Shown in pieces: positions 11,897 through 23,760 of a DNA stretch of 64,000 nt. A program made the position numbers and the translations under genes. Positions within the stretch are counted from its first letter, which is position 1. Each line of letters starts with the position of its first letter. A model generated the notes under the pieces. That model was not told the DNA's origin. It worked only from the letters and a program-made list of their open reading frames with translations, and did no database searches. This stretch comes from Ottelia alismoides (Eukaryota; Streptophyta; Magnoliopsida; Alismatales; Hydrocharitaceae): contig JAZKJV010005553.1 in NCBI GenBank assembly GCA_037367405.1, positions 124,001-188,000 on the forward strand. The letters are read 5' to 3'.

Positions 11897-14800
11897 CTAC
11901 GCATCTTTCTTTGAAGAGTTTGTGGATATGATTATTTCAGCTTCCCTTTTCCTTTTTAAGCTTTTGTCAACATTCATGTAGGGGTTGAATTCATTGAAGA
12001 TTTTAATATAGCAACAATGTATAGATAGATACGGTAAAGCGAGGGAAAATTTAAAAAAGGAAAATAAATAATTGTAACAAACTAACTTTTCTGATGAACT
12101 ATTTGATATCTGCACTTGTTTCATCGATGTATTTGAAGCAATATCAGAAGACGATCCTTCACATAAACTGCCTACTAATTACAAAATTTAAGATTCTTAC
12201 TATTTTTAAAATACCATTAGAACATTATAAAACTTTAAAGAGATATGGAGATTCAATACCATGTGTATGTTGAGTGTCCGATGCAGATTCAGGAATTATT
12301 TTCACAACTTTAGCCTGAGTCTTTTTGTTCAAATCACGATATCCTAAGACTACTCTGAAATTAAAGGTTTGTCCAATCAATCCAGTTAAAGCTGGAAGAA
12401 GTGTGAACTTATCATGATTTGAATTAGATGCAAGACTTGAACATGTAATTCCTATAAGTTCAGCAACCAATGAACCAAACATAACAAATGATGTATGACC
12501 ACTTCCATCTTTGACAATTACATTGAGCTTATACCTGTTAAAATCTAACACATTAGTAATTTTAGAAGGAATAAATGTAAGTATATCAATCTGAATATTG
12601 GTCAGTTTACCATGGTAAGGCAAAAAATCTAGAGAACAACACCGGTCACACCAAAATTTGTTTTCATACTTTCTCAAACCTCCTTTACATTGTTTACATG
12701 CATTATACCACCATCCATCAGAAACATCCATGTCTATTATTTTAGCTCTACAACTAAATCTTTTATTCTACATAATTGATGAAAGTAAATTAATTATACA
12801 AAATTACTGTACTAAAATAAATATTGCACAATTGAAAACTACAGCAGGGCAAAAATTGTAAGTGATGAAAATTCAAAGTCACCTGATATAATTTGGGGTC
12901 AAGAATTTGAAGTTCAGAAATTTGTATTTTGTTATCAGAAACCTCCTCTTTAGGACTCATTGTTGTGAATTGGTGTTTAGCCATCAAAGTAGTGATATCA
13001 AGTGGGTCAACCCTAAAAAAATTATTAAATAATAGTAAGCTTACATACGTACATCCAAGTATACAGCTAAAACTCATAAACGATTTAGCTAAACAGAAAT
13101 TTAAATTAAATTTACTTTTCTCGGAAATCCTCGGCTTCTGGAATTTCAAGATCTATGTAAAATCTTGTAGCTGATGAAGAACAAAGACATGTTCTGCCTG
13201 AGAAAAAATGAAAATACAACTGTTAATGAATGAACAATAATTATCATAAAAAATAATTTTTAAGAAAACTTACCCATAAAAGTTCGGACAGTCATTCCTG
13301 TAAAGACAGTGATGACTGGTTTTGATTTGCTTAGAACAATATTTTCCGGAAATGTTTCAGCTACTTTGCCCCACAATGTCACCAGTAATTTCCTTTCACT
13401 ATTTTTTGCAAAGAATAAATTAATTTATTATTAATGACTAAATATTTCATATATCTAAAGTTAAACATATAGTATATCAAAACAAAAACATGTAAGAGCA
13501 AACCTCAGGTCTTGAATTTCCAAATTTTTCTTTTGAGTCAACGTATCTTTTACATATGTGTCACCAATTCGGCTTATAGAGAGCACACGACCAATGACAT
13601 CTAAAACAACCCATTAGTAGTTGCATTTATCAATATTGAAATTATAAGTTTTATATGACATTGTTTATACCTACATACTACTTAGTTGGGTATCCTTGTA
13701 CACCCTTCTTGCAACTTCATCAAAATTAACAAAGAAAAATTTGTGTTCTAGGATAATATCAATGTTTTCCGTGTGGTGCGTAACTATGGTTGACCTTGTG
13801 AATCTTAGCAGTAAATCATTTGGCACGACTCTGAAATTTGGTTTGTTTGGGCAAACAACAAAATTTGATAAAGTATAGATTCCACCTTCATCTAGCTGAT
13901 GTTGGAAATAAGCCATATCCTGAGATCTTATAATTCCTTGTATTGCTGTACCCTAGGATAAAAAATAAATTGTCATACATACCAAAGAACAAATATAACA
14001 TTAATGGCGCAACAATCAGCCAAAAAATAAACCATATCATGAGATCTTATAGTTCCTTCTGTTGCTGTAGCCTAGGATAAAAAATAAATTGTCACACATA
14101 CCAAACAACAAATATAACATTATTGGCGCAACAATCACCCAATAAAGAAAAAAATAGCTGGAAAAATAATGGAAATGTTTGAATTGAACATTAATATAGA
14201 AAATGTATATATTAAAAAAGGAATAACTACATTATTAATATATATCATATCCTGAGATCTTATAGTTCCTTGTATTCATGTATCTTAGGATAAGGAAAAA
14301 TAATGGAAAAGTTTGAATTGAATACTAATATAGAAAATGTATATATTAAAAAAATAATAACTACATTATTAATATATATTTTTTACATGGGGTTAATACA
14401 CAGACAGGAGAAAACATTAAATTTTTGGAATACTAAAAAATAACATAAGAAAAGAACCTACTACCTTGTTAATTATGAAAATTGAAATATGAAGAGAACA
14501 TACTATTTCTATTATCTTTGATCAATATTTTTTAAAAGCAGCAAATTGCCCAAATTCTGGCACAGAAAATCTCTCCTTTTTTGGAACTGCATTGAATGCT
14601 ATTGAATAAAAGTTTTTTTTTAAATATTTTCTATTATCTTAAATTGTAAGCATGAAAAAATAAACAAAATGAGAGGTCAAACTATATAATTTATACAATC
14701 TTCTAAAGTTGTATTTAACAAATAACTTCCACGAATCAGAAGAAGAATTATCAGTACATATTGAAATCTGAAACTTTCGTCACAAACTTTTAAAAAAAAT

Positions 14801-15136
14801 TAGAGATTAAAAAAGTATATTTTCGGATTACTTAAGGCAAAAAAATTCTGTAACCACAATAAAAAAGATGACATAAATTTTATAAACAGTAAATGTAAGA
14901 AAACTTGAAGAACCATCTTCAAAGTAGTTCTTTGGTACCTTATTTGCAACAAAATACATAGACTAAGAAAGATTTAACTCCTTAACTATTCTAGAATAAT
15001 TAACAGTAAAGAAATTTAAAAAATTATACATATCATCTCATCGACAACGACAAAAATCCACACTTATAAGTTCATCATCATGTTTTGGATTCAAAGAATT
15101 CCAAATTCGCACCAGTCGGACTCTTATTCTGAACAT
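11897..15136 (-). pseudogene. Helitron RPA-like gene, proximal copy
   Basis: A multi-exon RPA70-like gene, presumed to bind the displaced single strand during Helitron replication. It starts at ATG 15136, overlapping the RepHel tail, with FRIRVRLVRIWNSLNPK (first OB fold); an extra T in a run at 15052-15056 shifts this exon before its VVVDE end. Next exon pieces: IQGIIRSQDMAYF..YTLSNFVVCPNK (13952-13680), DVIGRVLSISRIGDTYV (about 13612-13500), LVTLWGKVAETFPE..TVRTFMG (about 13405-13273), TRFYIDLEIPEAEDF, and HQFTTMSPKEEV (about 13010-12890). KRFSCRAKIIDM..WWYNACKQC..FWCDRC (12775-12225) is a C-terminal zinc ribbon with CxxC pairs. Small last exons end KRKREAE (nuclear-localisation-like) at 11897. 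Exon borders are estimated from AG/GT and paralogue alignment. Confidence 0.82.
13913..14270. repeat. Tandem duplication of an RPA exon edge
   Basis: A unit of about 119 bp starting CCATATCCTGAGATCTTATA at 13913 recurs at 14032 (CCATATCATGAGATC) and partly near 14245. The first copy is the 5' edge of a coding exon (GIIRSQDMA on the minus strand), so the duplication created two decoy splice-acceptor regions in the upstream intron. Confidence 0.8.
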
Positions 15137-16529
15137 ATCTCTGGAAGATATAATCCTATTTTCTTTAAGGTTTGACCTTGACTTTTGTTAATAGTCATGG
15201 CATAACAAATTCTAACTGGGAATTGTTTTCTTTGTAATATAAATGGCCATTTCGTTTCTTTCACTTCAAATATAATCCGAGGAATATAAACTTTTCTACC
15301 TTTATTATTTCCAGTAATAATTGTAGCTTCTATGATCTTTGTTGTTAGTTGATTTACAATTAATCTTGTACCATTACAAAGACCATTACTTTGAACAAGA
15401 TTTCTTAATAACATTATCGGTGATCCAACTTTTAATTTTAATATATGATTTGGAACACCATTAAATACCAAGGAATTAAGAAACTCAATTGGATAAAGTA
15501 AGTCAACATCAATCTGGCATTTAGAGGCCCTACTTAATGAATCACAACTCATGTAAATTTTTCCTTCAGTATGTACTAATGATAACATGTATTCATTAAT
15601 ATCATTAACTGCATTATTTGTCGGTGCTACATCACACCGTTCACTCAAATAAATTTCATTATCAAATTTGGCAATAAAATCTTCATATATATTTAAAGAA
15701 AAAGATTCCATGTTTGAGTCAACCGAATTATATAACAAATCATCGGGAATCTGTACCCATGTCTCTTCTTCTTCATCATCATTCTTCTTGATCATAGGTA
15801 CTAAACCACTCCCAATGTCTAAGATCCACTTTTCAAATTCCAATTCTAATGAACGTGACAATTCATCTAAAGAATGATTATAAGATAAACGCATATTCAT
15901 AGTTAACTTAAATATCTTGCAGTACTCCCATAATTTGGATCTATTAATTGAAGCATTAACAATTTCAACTCTTCTTCCATTACTAACAACTGGTAAAATC
16001 TGCTTAAAATCACCACCTAATACAACTGTAATTCCTCCAAAGGTTGTTCATCATGATTAATACCAGAAGGAATAATATCTTTTAGTGTTCGATCCAATGC
16101 CTCGAAATAATATCTATGATCCATTGGAGCTTCATCCCAGATGATCAGTTTTGTTCTTTCTATTAATCTAGCTAAACTTGTTCCTTTTCTAATCTGACAT
16201 GTTGAATTTTCATCTAAGTTCAAAGGAATCTTAACTCGAGAATGTGCGGTTCTACCACCCGGTAAAAGTAGTGAAGCTATACCACATGAAGCTACTGCCA
16301 GCACTATTTTCCCTTCATACCTCAATTTCGACATAATTGTCCTCCATAAAAATGTTTTCCCTGTACCTCCATGTCCATAAACAAAATATAATCCCCCATT
16401 GTTATTTTCAACAGAGTCAATAACTGAATCATAAATCATGCATTGTTCATCATTTAAACAATCTATATTATGGGAAAATTCACTAATAAGATCACTTGTA
16501 TTGTAACTCATTTCCTCTAGTATTAGCAT
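15124..16529 (-). pseudogene. RepHel PIF1-like helicase domain
   Basis: SF1 helicase motifs in order are [11 protein letters not shown] (Walker A), LIIWDEAPM (Walker B), [11 protein letters not shown] (motif III; its frame is shifted relative to the first two by a lesion near 16045) and AMTINKSQGQTL (motif V). The usual downstream GQLYVALSR motif is absent, and the frame stops at 15124 soon after GLYLPE. In Helitrons this domain unwinds the donor strand during transfer. Here it is split into two frames and truncated. Confidence 0.93.
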
Positions 16530-16543
16530 ATTTCTATTAGGTT

Positions 16544-17887
16544 CTACATTGATTCTTTCTGGTACTTTATGTTAAAATCTGATAGAGATACTAAATTTTC
16601 ATTTAAAATCTTTTCAATTTCATTTAAGGCAAATGTCTTTAAATCTTTTTCGGATGCAACTTTATCAAACATATCCAATCTATCTCCATTAACATAGTCA
16701 AAATCTTCTGAGAGTAAACTCCAACAACTATTCCATAATTTAAGAGGATCGACAACTTTGGAATGTATCAACAAAGTTGCGAACAAATGTCTCATTGCAT
16801 TTGCAGTTGCCCATTGTGATGCATCTTCTATTGAAGCATGCCACTCCTTGTCATCTCCTAATAATCCCAAAGCATTACATGCATCCTGGTAAGTTTCAAA
16901 AACAACACCATTTACTGTTTTAATATCTTCAAAGTTTGGTCCTTTAACAATATTCAGTAACATCCTCATGTAATATAACTCTCCTGAATTAGGATGGATA
17001 TAAACAATTCTTCCTACACATCTACCTTGTTTTCTTGGTGTCCCTGTTCGCTCTTTACTATTCCAAACCCAATATCTAGGAAATTCTGTATAAGTAAGTT
17101 CTCTTGCTTCCGGGAAACATTCATTTGTATTCATCCAAGAAGAAAACATAGTAATTTGAGCATAGTCCTTATTTAAGATACCATCTAAAAGTTCATGTCC
17201 CCTAAAAGTAACAGTATTTTTAAAGGGTAAATGTATCATAAGTCTTTCTACAGCAGGGTCTCGAAATTGAATTGGAAATTGGAAAATTCTCCATATTGCT
17301 TCATAAGATGATATATATCTACAATCTAAGTACTCCTTTATTTCATCTACATGTTCTTGAGCATTTTTCAATTCTTCCTTATCTCTCAAACGACTCTGAA
17401 GTGCAACACGAATTCTATAAGGTCCTTTATTTATATACTTAAATAAATACTTGATAGCTCGAGATTGATTACACCATTCAACATTAATATGTGTTTGATA
17501 CCTAACTACCAAATTCCTATTGTAAGGAACTACATACCTGTTGTTAAATATAACACCATTTTTAATTACCTTTTCTCCATTATTTCTTCTTCTATATGTA
17601 GCAAATCCATTTTCATCTATAATGGTTTCATTATTAAACATCTTTGGAAAAAACTTAGAGCATTTCCCATTTCGCATGCAAGGAGAATTATGATTAAGTA
17701 TTCCACAGGGACCATGAAGCATAAATTGTGAGACAGTGTCATAACCCAAAGGATCACTATTTTTTGATGGTAATTCAACTGTTATTATATAATCTATTAT
17801 TCTACTATTTTCTAAACGATTTCTCTGTTGCCAAATTAATATATGTGCATGGGGTAGACCTCTTTTTTGGAAATCTATTGTATACAA
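16544..17887 (-). pseudogene. RepHel Rep catalytic domain
   Basis: A 447-codon open stretch with the HUH motif (GLPHAHILIW; HAH at residues 13-15 of this stretch) and the two-tyrosine motif KYLFKYINKG (Tyr147 and Tyr151). These residues are known to coordinate the metal and to cleave and join DNA in rolling-circle Helitron replicases. All catalytic residues are intact here. The stretch ends by a frameshift: the sequence encoding [11 protein letters not shown], which should continue the protein, is in another frame at about 16565-16535. Confidence 0.95.
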
Positions 17888-19256
17888 AATACCAATAACT
17901 TTTTTGAATTCTTTATTTTTTTAACATAATCTATAAGATCATTAAGTTTCATTTTGAATACCCTACTAACAATATCAGGTCGGTCTTCTGCTTTTTGCCC
18001 AGGTATTATATCTAAAGCTCTTTTTATTTCTCTCCATTTTGCATTGCAAGTAAATGTCACAAATAGATTAGGATGCCCAAAAACTCTACAAATTCCCATA
18101 GCATCCTGATAATTTCGAATCATATATCGTGGTCCTCCAGTAAAACTTGCAGGCAAAATGATTCGTTTCCCAATAGAATTTCCATCAAGGTCACCTTTAT
18201 TAATAGCATCTCTTATTCCTTGATAAATTTCTGATCGTAGTTCTTTCTGATTTTGTCGAATATAGAATAACCTATCTTCTTCAATACAACAATAAGCATC
18301 CACCATGTACTGTTATAACAAACAACCACCTCTGATAAGTGTTCTGCCGTCACTATTTCGTTGTTGTAATCGATAACTATAGAATTCTCTCATAGTTACT
18401 CGTTCTCGTTTGTTGCTCCTTTGACTGTTATTAACCACATGGCTCATACCAATAGAAAAACCATCTTCACCATATGGAAAGAGCAATGAATGCTGCATTG
18501 CCATAAAGGATGGATGTAATTCATTAATCCTTTTTAGACTGCTACTCTTGTGTTCAACTATAATATCTCGATTTCTACCAGAACTTCTAAAATCTCCAAC
18601 AACTAAGCCAGCAATTTCTGATACTGTTGGAATATTATATTGTGAATTACTCTCAAATCTGTTAGCTTTCAAACATAAATGTAACGTTTCATATGGTACA
18701 TTATTCAAACGATCTCTAATAGTCCGAAAAACTTCTACTATTGTATTTATTTCATCTAACATTCTCTGTAATCCTTCAATAATATTGTGATCAAAATCAT
18801 CAACTTTGTTACTATTAGTTAATGCCTTGATTCTATTTGAAACTTCGTTTTCAGTATCATGTATGTACAATTGTGATAACCTAGGAATTTCTCCAGGAGT
18901 AGGCAATAGAGATCCAATACGATGGTAATTTTGGCCAGATACACGAAATATGTACGGTCCAGGTCGATCATTGATACGATGATCAATTTTTGCACCCATC
19001 GAAGTAAAGGCAAACATAGAATTATAAACTCTAATCTTCTCAACAAATTTCTTTGCAGTATTTCCCTTTCCTTGATCAAGTAACATCTCAAGATAAGGCG
19101 GAGTAGGAGGTAATGGTTTTAAAATGATTTCCCCTTTACTGCAACACAAAGGAAACACATGTGTATCCATCGTTCTAGATTTCTTCAAGCATTCAGCTAA
19201 CCAAAATATTGCTCCACAATATTCACAACTAAAATTTGGATTACCCATATCTAGTG
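17875..19256 (-). pseudogene. RepHel exon 2, Helitron-like N region
   Basis: Opens LDMGNPNF, then CEYCGAIFW and FPLCCSKG, a Cys-rich motif shared by Helitron Rep proteins, then LHPSFMAMQHSLLFPYGEDGF (split here only by my reading: LHPSFMAMQ and LLFPYGEDG). An in-frame stop at 18313-18315 comes right before QYMVDAYCCIE, and the same frame continues to GNPNLFVTFTCNAKW-like GHPNLFVTFTCNAKW. A run of seven A residues near 17917-17925 then shifts the frame before the HUH motif. Both lesions lie in conserved parts, so they are true mutations and not introns. Confidence 0.9.
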
Positions 19257-19343
19257 CTGCATTCAAATAAAGTATATATAGTGTAAGGTATATATAGTTA
19301 AAAAATTTGACCAAAGAAGTTTGGCGTCCATTAAAAAACTAAC

Positions 19344-19777
19344 CTTCAAGTAGTTGATGGGAAGTATGGTAAGAGGAGACTCTTGCATTTTCTCTGATGA
19401 AATTATTAGTGGATGATTCTCCATGATAGCAAACCACTTCTGATCTTAAAGAATTACAACCTAATAGAACGGATGCGTCACGACAGTTTGTATAAGGTTT
19501 TTTCCCTTTCCTTGTACTTATTATATCCATACGGCGACGCCTATTTACCCTGAACACTTCTCTCAAAGATGATGCATAGTCATTGGCTTTTACATTTATA
19601 TATGTTTATTGTGTTTCACAAACATTTTGATCAACTAACATATCATAGGAGACATTATGCCAAGTATTTTTTATTCCTTTTTGCACGCAGAATTTCTTTA
19701 CGTATATTTCTATTTCTTTTAGAAACAACTGGATTTCTGAGAACATTAATATTCAACACGTTTGTCTTATTTTCCAT
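19344..19777 (-). pseudogene. RepHel exon 1 (basic N-terminus)
   Basis: Reads MENKTNVLN, then VVSKRNRNIRKEILRAKR, a basic stretch typical of Helitron N-termini. It continues in a second frame (NVSYDMLVDQNVCETQ, stop, TYINVKANDYASSLREVF) to VNRRRRMDIIS. One frameshift (near 19670) and one nonsense codon (19606-19608) interrupt it. The exon ends at the donor 19344/19343. Confidence 0.7.
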
Positions 19778-20500
19778 TGTGGCCTTTAATCACATGTGCA
19801 TCCACAAGTATTAGCAATTCCTGATCCAATAAAAACATGAATATCATGTATTTTTTTATAACATGGGTAAACTTTAAAAACATATTCTATCAAAGGTACA
19901 ATAACGAAAAATAAAACTACGCTTAAACACATAAATAATTTAATCGATGTTTGCTAGATTTTAAATACAAGGTAAGGAACTTTATTATATGATCTAAAAG
20001 TAGACAATTATTCAAGAAGAGGGTTGACCTAAAAAAATTTATTTTGCAGAAATAACCACAAGATGATATGGACAACCTTTATGTCAAGAAGAACAACTAA
20101 TAATTATCACCATATATTACAACTTGATAGCTCTGAAAACTGAAATTCTCCAAACGTAAGTTAATAACTAAAACAAAATCCACAACTTAACACTGAATTA
20201 ATTTTAATGTCATCGGTAAACTTAAAAACAAAGGGAAAAAATTAATATGATCCAAGGGAAAACAGTTATTTATAGAGAAATTACCTTATTATTTGTGATA
20301 GTTCTCCTGTTTTTATAAATATTGACCTGTAAAGAGGGAAACATGAAAATTTATCAGAAATATAAATACAACAAAGAAAATAATTTCAGCACAAATTAAA
20401 AACAAAAAGAATCGAAAAGACCAAAGAGATATCAAGAGCAACCCGTGGCCCATGAACATCTCGTGACCCATGAACAACCCATCACCCATTAATTCTACAC
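19778..20500. other. Helitron leader between captured PPR and RepHel
   Basis: AT-rich, non-coding in appearance. It is probably 5' leader or intron upstream of the RepHel start; no further exon recognised. Confidence 0.4.
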
Positions 20501-21028
20501 TCATTTTATGAAGAACAAAAATTGAATCAAAAAAGATTGGTCACAACCCATATCAGCAAGACCTGAAACGGGGATCCCCACAACTCCAGAATAGAAATTT
20601 GGAAGCATATTTTCGTAGCAACCCATATGCCAGAACTGGCTCTCTATCAGAAGAACACACGAAAGCAAATTCTCATCTCCGCTCTTCCACCTCTTCAAGA
20701 TACAGGCATGTGCCCACATCCCCAACGACAGCGCCCCCAAGCCGCCGCATGCCGCGGCCACGCTTTGCAGCGCATACCCATCAGGCTCAAACGACATCTG
20801 CATATCCCTCAACATCTCCAGCGCCGTCTCCCACTCGCCACATCGAGCATAGCCGTCGATGAGGACGTTCCAGCTCACCGGAGTCTTAACGGGCATTTCG
20901 TCGAACACTTTGCGGGCAAAGCCCATCTGCCCGCAAGAAGCATAGAAGCGGATGAGACTGTTGTTGATGTAGACATCGGAGGCAAGGCCGAGCTTGACGC
21001 AAGTGCATGCGAAAAGAATAAAAAACAC
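20501..21028 (-). pseudogene. Captured PPR gene fragment, longest copy
   Basis: A 175-codon open stretch with clear PLS-type pentatricopeptide repeats: GLASDVYINNSLIRFYASCG, ARKVFDEMPVKTPVSWNVLI, DGYARCGEWETALEMLRDM, then ALSLGMWAHACILK. PPR proteins are normally RNA-binding factors of organelles with ten or more repeats. Here only about three remain, without the organelle presequence or a C-terminal E/DYW domain, so this is a captured fragment. It is GC-richer than the surrounding Helitron, a sign of foreign origin. Repeat similarity ends after about VLLIES, and the tail (20600-20501) is unrelated. The upstream border is near 21014, where similarity starts abruptly at TCVKLGL. Confidence 0.88.
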
Positions 21029-21758
21029 ACCGGAAAAAATTACATTTTAAGAACGACATGGTTAAGAGTTTCCAACTTTAAACTTTTATCTCGACCATGC
21101 ATGAGACTATAATACATACCCGGAGAAAGAAAAAAATCTAACTCCATCAATAACAATCAAGAAGGAAAGAATCTGAAGGCGAGAGAGAAAATGAATATGT
21201 CTAAAAGCATAACTACCCGTTTTACTCAGAGAAACCCAGAGAAAGCCACAGATCGCCGAATAGGAAGAAAGAAATCTGGAGGCGATAGGGAAAAAGAAGA
21301 TGAGTAAAAACATAGTATACCCGTTTTATTCGAAGAAAACGACAAGAAGCTAGAGATTGCCGAACATGAAGGAAGAAATCTGGAGCGGAGAGGAAAAAGA
21401 AGATGTCTAAAAGCATAACATACCTTTTGGCTTGGAGAAACTCAGAGAAAGCTCGAGATCGCCAAAGGAGTTACCAGAAGAAGGATCCTCACAGAAGACA
21501 ACACAAAGGCAAAGATGAGAAGACGAATCGAAGCAACAGGGTTTTCTTCGGGAAGAAGGCAAAGAGACAAAATAAAACAAATGGCAGCGTCAGAGGGTTA
21601 CGGATGCACACGTAGCGGCAACGGTGGAGGGAATAAAAAAATCATGTGTTTAAAGCGTGAGTGCATTGCGAGATAACAACGGCAGGTATTTGGTGAAAAG
21701 ATAGAAAGCCACGTGGCACCCGATAGGGGAAAAACCCGGTATTAGTGTGGGTTTGAGA
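20759..21758 (-). repeat. Helitron 5'-terminal unit 1 (1000 bp, ancestral)
   Basis: Read on the minus strand: terminus TCTCAAACCC (21758), G-boxes (CCACGTGGC near 21713), a leader, three 104-105-bp subrepeats, and the PPR fragment down to GCAAAGCGTG at 20759. Only in this unit does the PPR sequence continue past the boundary, so it is the original arrangement from which the other units were copied. The base preceding the terminus here is G, not A, so this terminus is internal. Confidence 0.9.
21183..21480 (-). repeat. Three 104-bp subrepeats inside each unit
   Basis: Anchors ATGTCTAAAAGCATAA or ATGAGTAAAAACATAG occur near 21195, 21300 and 21402 here, and at the same places in the three other units (for example 24198, 24302 and 24406). 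Each subrepeat carries, on the minus strand, a splice-donor-like GGTATG, GGTACG or GGTATA directly after the AAACGG or AAAAG word. The repeats are diverged from each other more than between units, so they are older than the 1-kb duplication. Confidence 0.8.
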
Positions 21759-22028
21759 CACGCTCTGCAGCGCATACCCATCAGGCTCAAACGACATATG
21801 CATATCCCTCAACATCTCCAGTGCCGTCTCCCACTCGCCACATCGAGCATAGACGTCGATGAAGATGTTCCAGCTCACCGGAGTCTTAACGGGCATTTCG
21901 TCGAACACCTTGCGGGCAAAGCCCATCTGCCCGCAAGAAGCATAGAAGCGGATGAGACTGTTGTTGATGTAGACATCGGAGGCAAGGCCGAGCTTGACGC
22001 AAGTGCATGCGAAAAGAATAAAAAACAC
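21642..22028 (-). pseudogene. PPR fragment, copy 2, fused to a Helitron terminus
   Basis: A 128-codon open stretch: the same two PPR motifs (VYINNSLIRFYASCG, KVFDEMPVKTPVSWNIF), then at ALQSV it runs across the unit junction into the terminus of unit 1, reading SQTHTNTGFFP. No stop interrupts the PPR part. The fusion is a product of the duplication, not a family feature. Confidence 0.8.
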
Positions 22029-22759
22029 ACCGGGAAAAATTACATTTTAAGAACGACATGGGTAAGAGTTTCCAACTTTAAACTTTTATCTCGACCATGC
22101 ATGAGACTATAATACATACCCGGAGAAAGAAAAAATCTAACTCCATCAATAACAATCAAGAAGGAAAGAATCTGAAGGCGAGAGAGAAAAAGAATATGTC
22201 TAAAAGCATAACATACCCGTTTTACTCAGAGAAACCCAGAGAAAGCCACAGATCGTCGAACAGGAAGAAAGAAATCTGGAGGCAATAGGGAAAAAGAAGA
22301 TGAGTAAAAATATAGTATACCCGTTTTATTCGAAGAAAATAACAGGAAGCCAGAGATTGCCGAACATGAAGGAAGAAATCTGGAGCGGAGAGGAAAAAAG
22401 AAGATGTCTAAAAGCATAACATACCTTTTGACTTGGAGAAACCCAGAGAAAGCTCGAGATCGCCAAAGGAGTTACCAGAAGAAGGATCCTCACAAAAGAC
22501 AACACAAAGGCAAAGATGAGAAGACGAATCGAAGCAACAGGGTTTTCTTCGGGAAGAAGGCAAAGAGACAAAATAAAATAAATGGCAGCGTCAGAGGGTT
22601 ACAGATGCACACGTATCGGCAACGGTGGAGGGAATAAAAAAAATCACGTGTTTAAGGCGTGAGTGCATTGCGAGATAACAACGTCAGGTATTTGGGGAAA
22701 AGATAGAAAGCCACGTGGCACCCGACAGGGAAAAACCCGGTATTAGTGTGGGTTTGAGA
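21759..22759 (-). repeat. Helitron 5'-terminal unit 2 (1001 bp)
   Basis: Same content as unit 1, with terminus GTTTGAGA at 22752-22759 (plus strand). It joins unit 1 at 21758/21759, exactly where the Helitron end abuts the PPR position CACGCT. It shares CGCTCTGCAG and GACATATGC with units 3 and 4 against CGCTTTGCAG and GACATCTGC in unit 1. Confidence 0.92.
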
Positions 22760-23760
22760 CATGCTCTACAACGCATACCCATCAGACTCAAACGACATAT
22801 GCATATCCCTCAACATCTCCAGTGTCGTCTCCCACTCGCCACATCGAGCATAGCCGTCGATGAAGACGTTCCAGCTCACCGGAGTCTTAACGGGCATTTC
22901 GTCGAACACCTTGCGGGCAAAGCCCATCTGCCCGCAAGAAGCATAGAAGCGGATGAGACTGTTGTTGATGTAGACATCGGAGGCAAGGCCGAGCTTGACG
23001 CAAGTGCATGCGAAAAGAATAAAAAACACACCGGAAAAAATTACATTTTAAGAACGACATGGTTAAGAGTTTCCAACTTTAAACTTTTATCTCGACCATG
23101 CATGAGACTATAATACATACCCGAAGAAAGAAAAAATCTAACTCCATCAATAACAATCAAGAAGGAAAGAATCTGAAGGCGAGAGAGAAAATGAATATGT
23201 CTAAAAGCATAACATACCCGTTTTACTCAGAGAAACCCAGAGAAAGCCACAGATCGCCAAACAGGAAGAAAGAAATCTGGAGGCGATAGGGAAAAAGAAG
23301 ATGAGTAAAAACATAGTATACCCGTTTTATTCGAAGAAAACGATAGGAAGCCAGAGATTGCCGAACATGAAGGAAGAAATCTGGAGCGGAGAGGAAAAAA
23401 GAAGATGTCTAAAAGCATAACATACCTTTTGACTTGGAGAAACCTAGTAAAAGCTCGAGATCGCCAAAGGAGTTACCAGAAGAAGGATCCTCGCAGAAGA
23501 CAACACAAAGGCAAAGATGAGAAGATGAATCGAAGCAACAGGGTTTTCTTCGGGAAGAAGGCAAAGAGACAAAATAAAACAAATGGCAACGTCAGAGGGT
23601 TACAGATGCACACGTAGCGGCAGCAGTGGAGGGAATAAAAAAAATCACGTGTTTAAAGCGTGAGTGCATTGCGAGATAACAACGGCAGGTATTTGGGGAA
23701 AAGATAGAAAGCCACGTGGCACCCGACGGGGAAAAACCCGGTATTAGTGTGGGTTTGAGA
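22760..23760 (-). repeat. Helitron 5'-terminal unit 3 (1001 bp)
   Basis: Same layout, terminus at 23753-23760. Junction variants TGCTCTACAACG and a few private changes distinguish it from units 2 and 4. Confidence 0.92.
22766..23029 (-). pseudogene. PPR fragment, copy 3
   Basis: An 87-codon open stretch with the same PPR motifs up to SFESDGYAL. It stops just before the junction because of a private substitution, so it does not read into the neighbouring terminus. Confidence 0.8.

Larger units (their letters stand above)
15124..19777 (-). pseudogene. Helitron RepHel (Rep/helicase) gene, broken
   Basis: This is the replication initiator and helicase of the element. The start is inferred at ATG 19777 (MENKTNVLN), and an 87-bp intron lies at 19257-19343 (donor GAAG|GTTAG, acceptor TGCAG|CACTAG). 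Domains in order are a basic N-terminus, a zinc-finger-like CEYCGAIFW, the Helitron-like N region, Rep with HAH and YLFKY, and a PIF1-type SF1 helicase. Visible lesions are a frameshift near 19670, a stop at 19606-19608, a stop at 18313-18315, frameshifts near 17920, 16560 and 16045, and a C-terminus cut after GLYLPE so that the usual motif VI is missing. The product cannot be made as one protein. The following RPA-like gene begins inside its last codons, which suggests a deletion joined the two genes. Confidence 0.93.

Noticed and set aside
15124..19777. Viral rolling-circle replication protein instead of Helitron RepHel
   Set aside because: The HUH domain is followed by two tyrosines and a PIF1-type helicase and accompanied by RPA-like genes and Helitron ends, which single-stranded DNA viruses do not have.
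20627..21112. 161-codon plus-strand frame opposite the PPR fragment
   Set aside because: It is the antisense shadow of the PPR-coding strand and recurs in all four units for that reason only.
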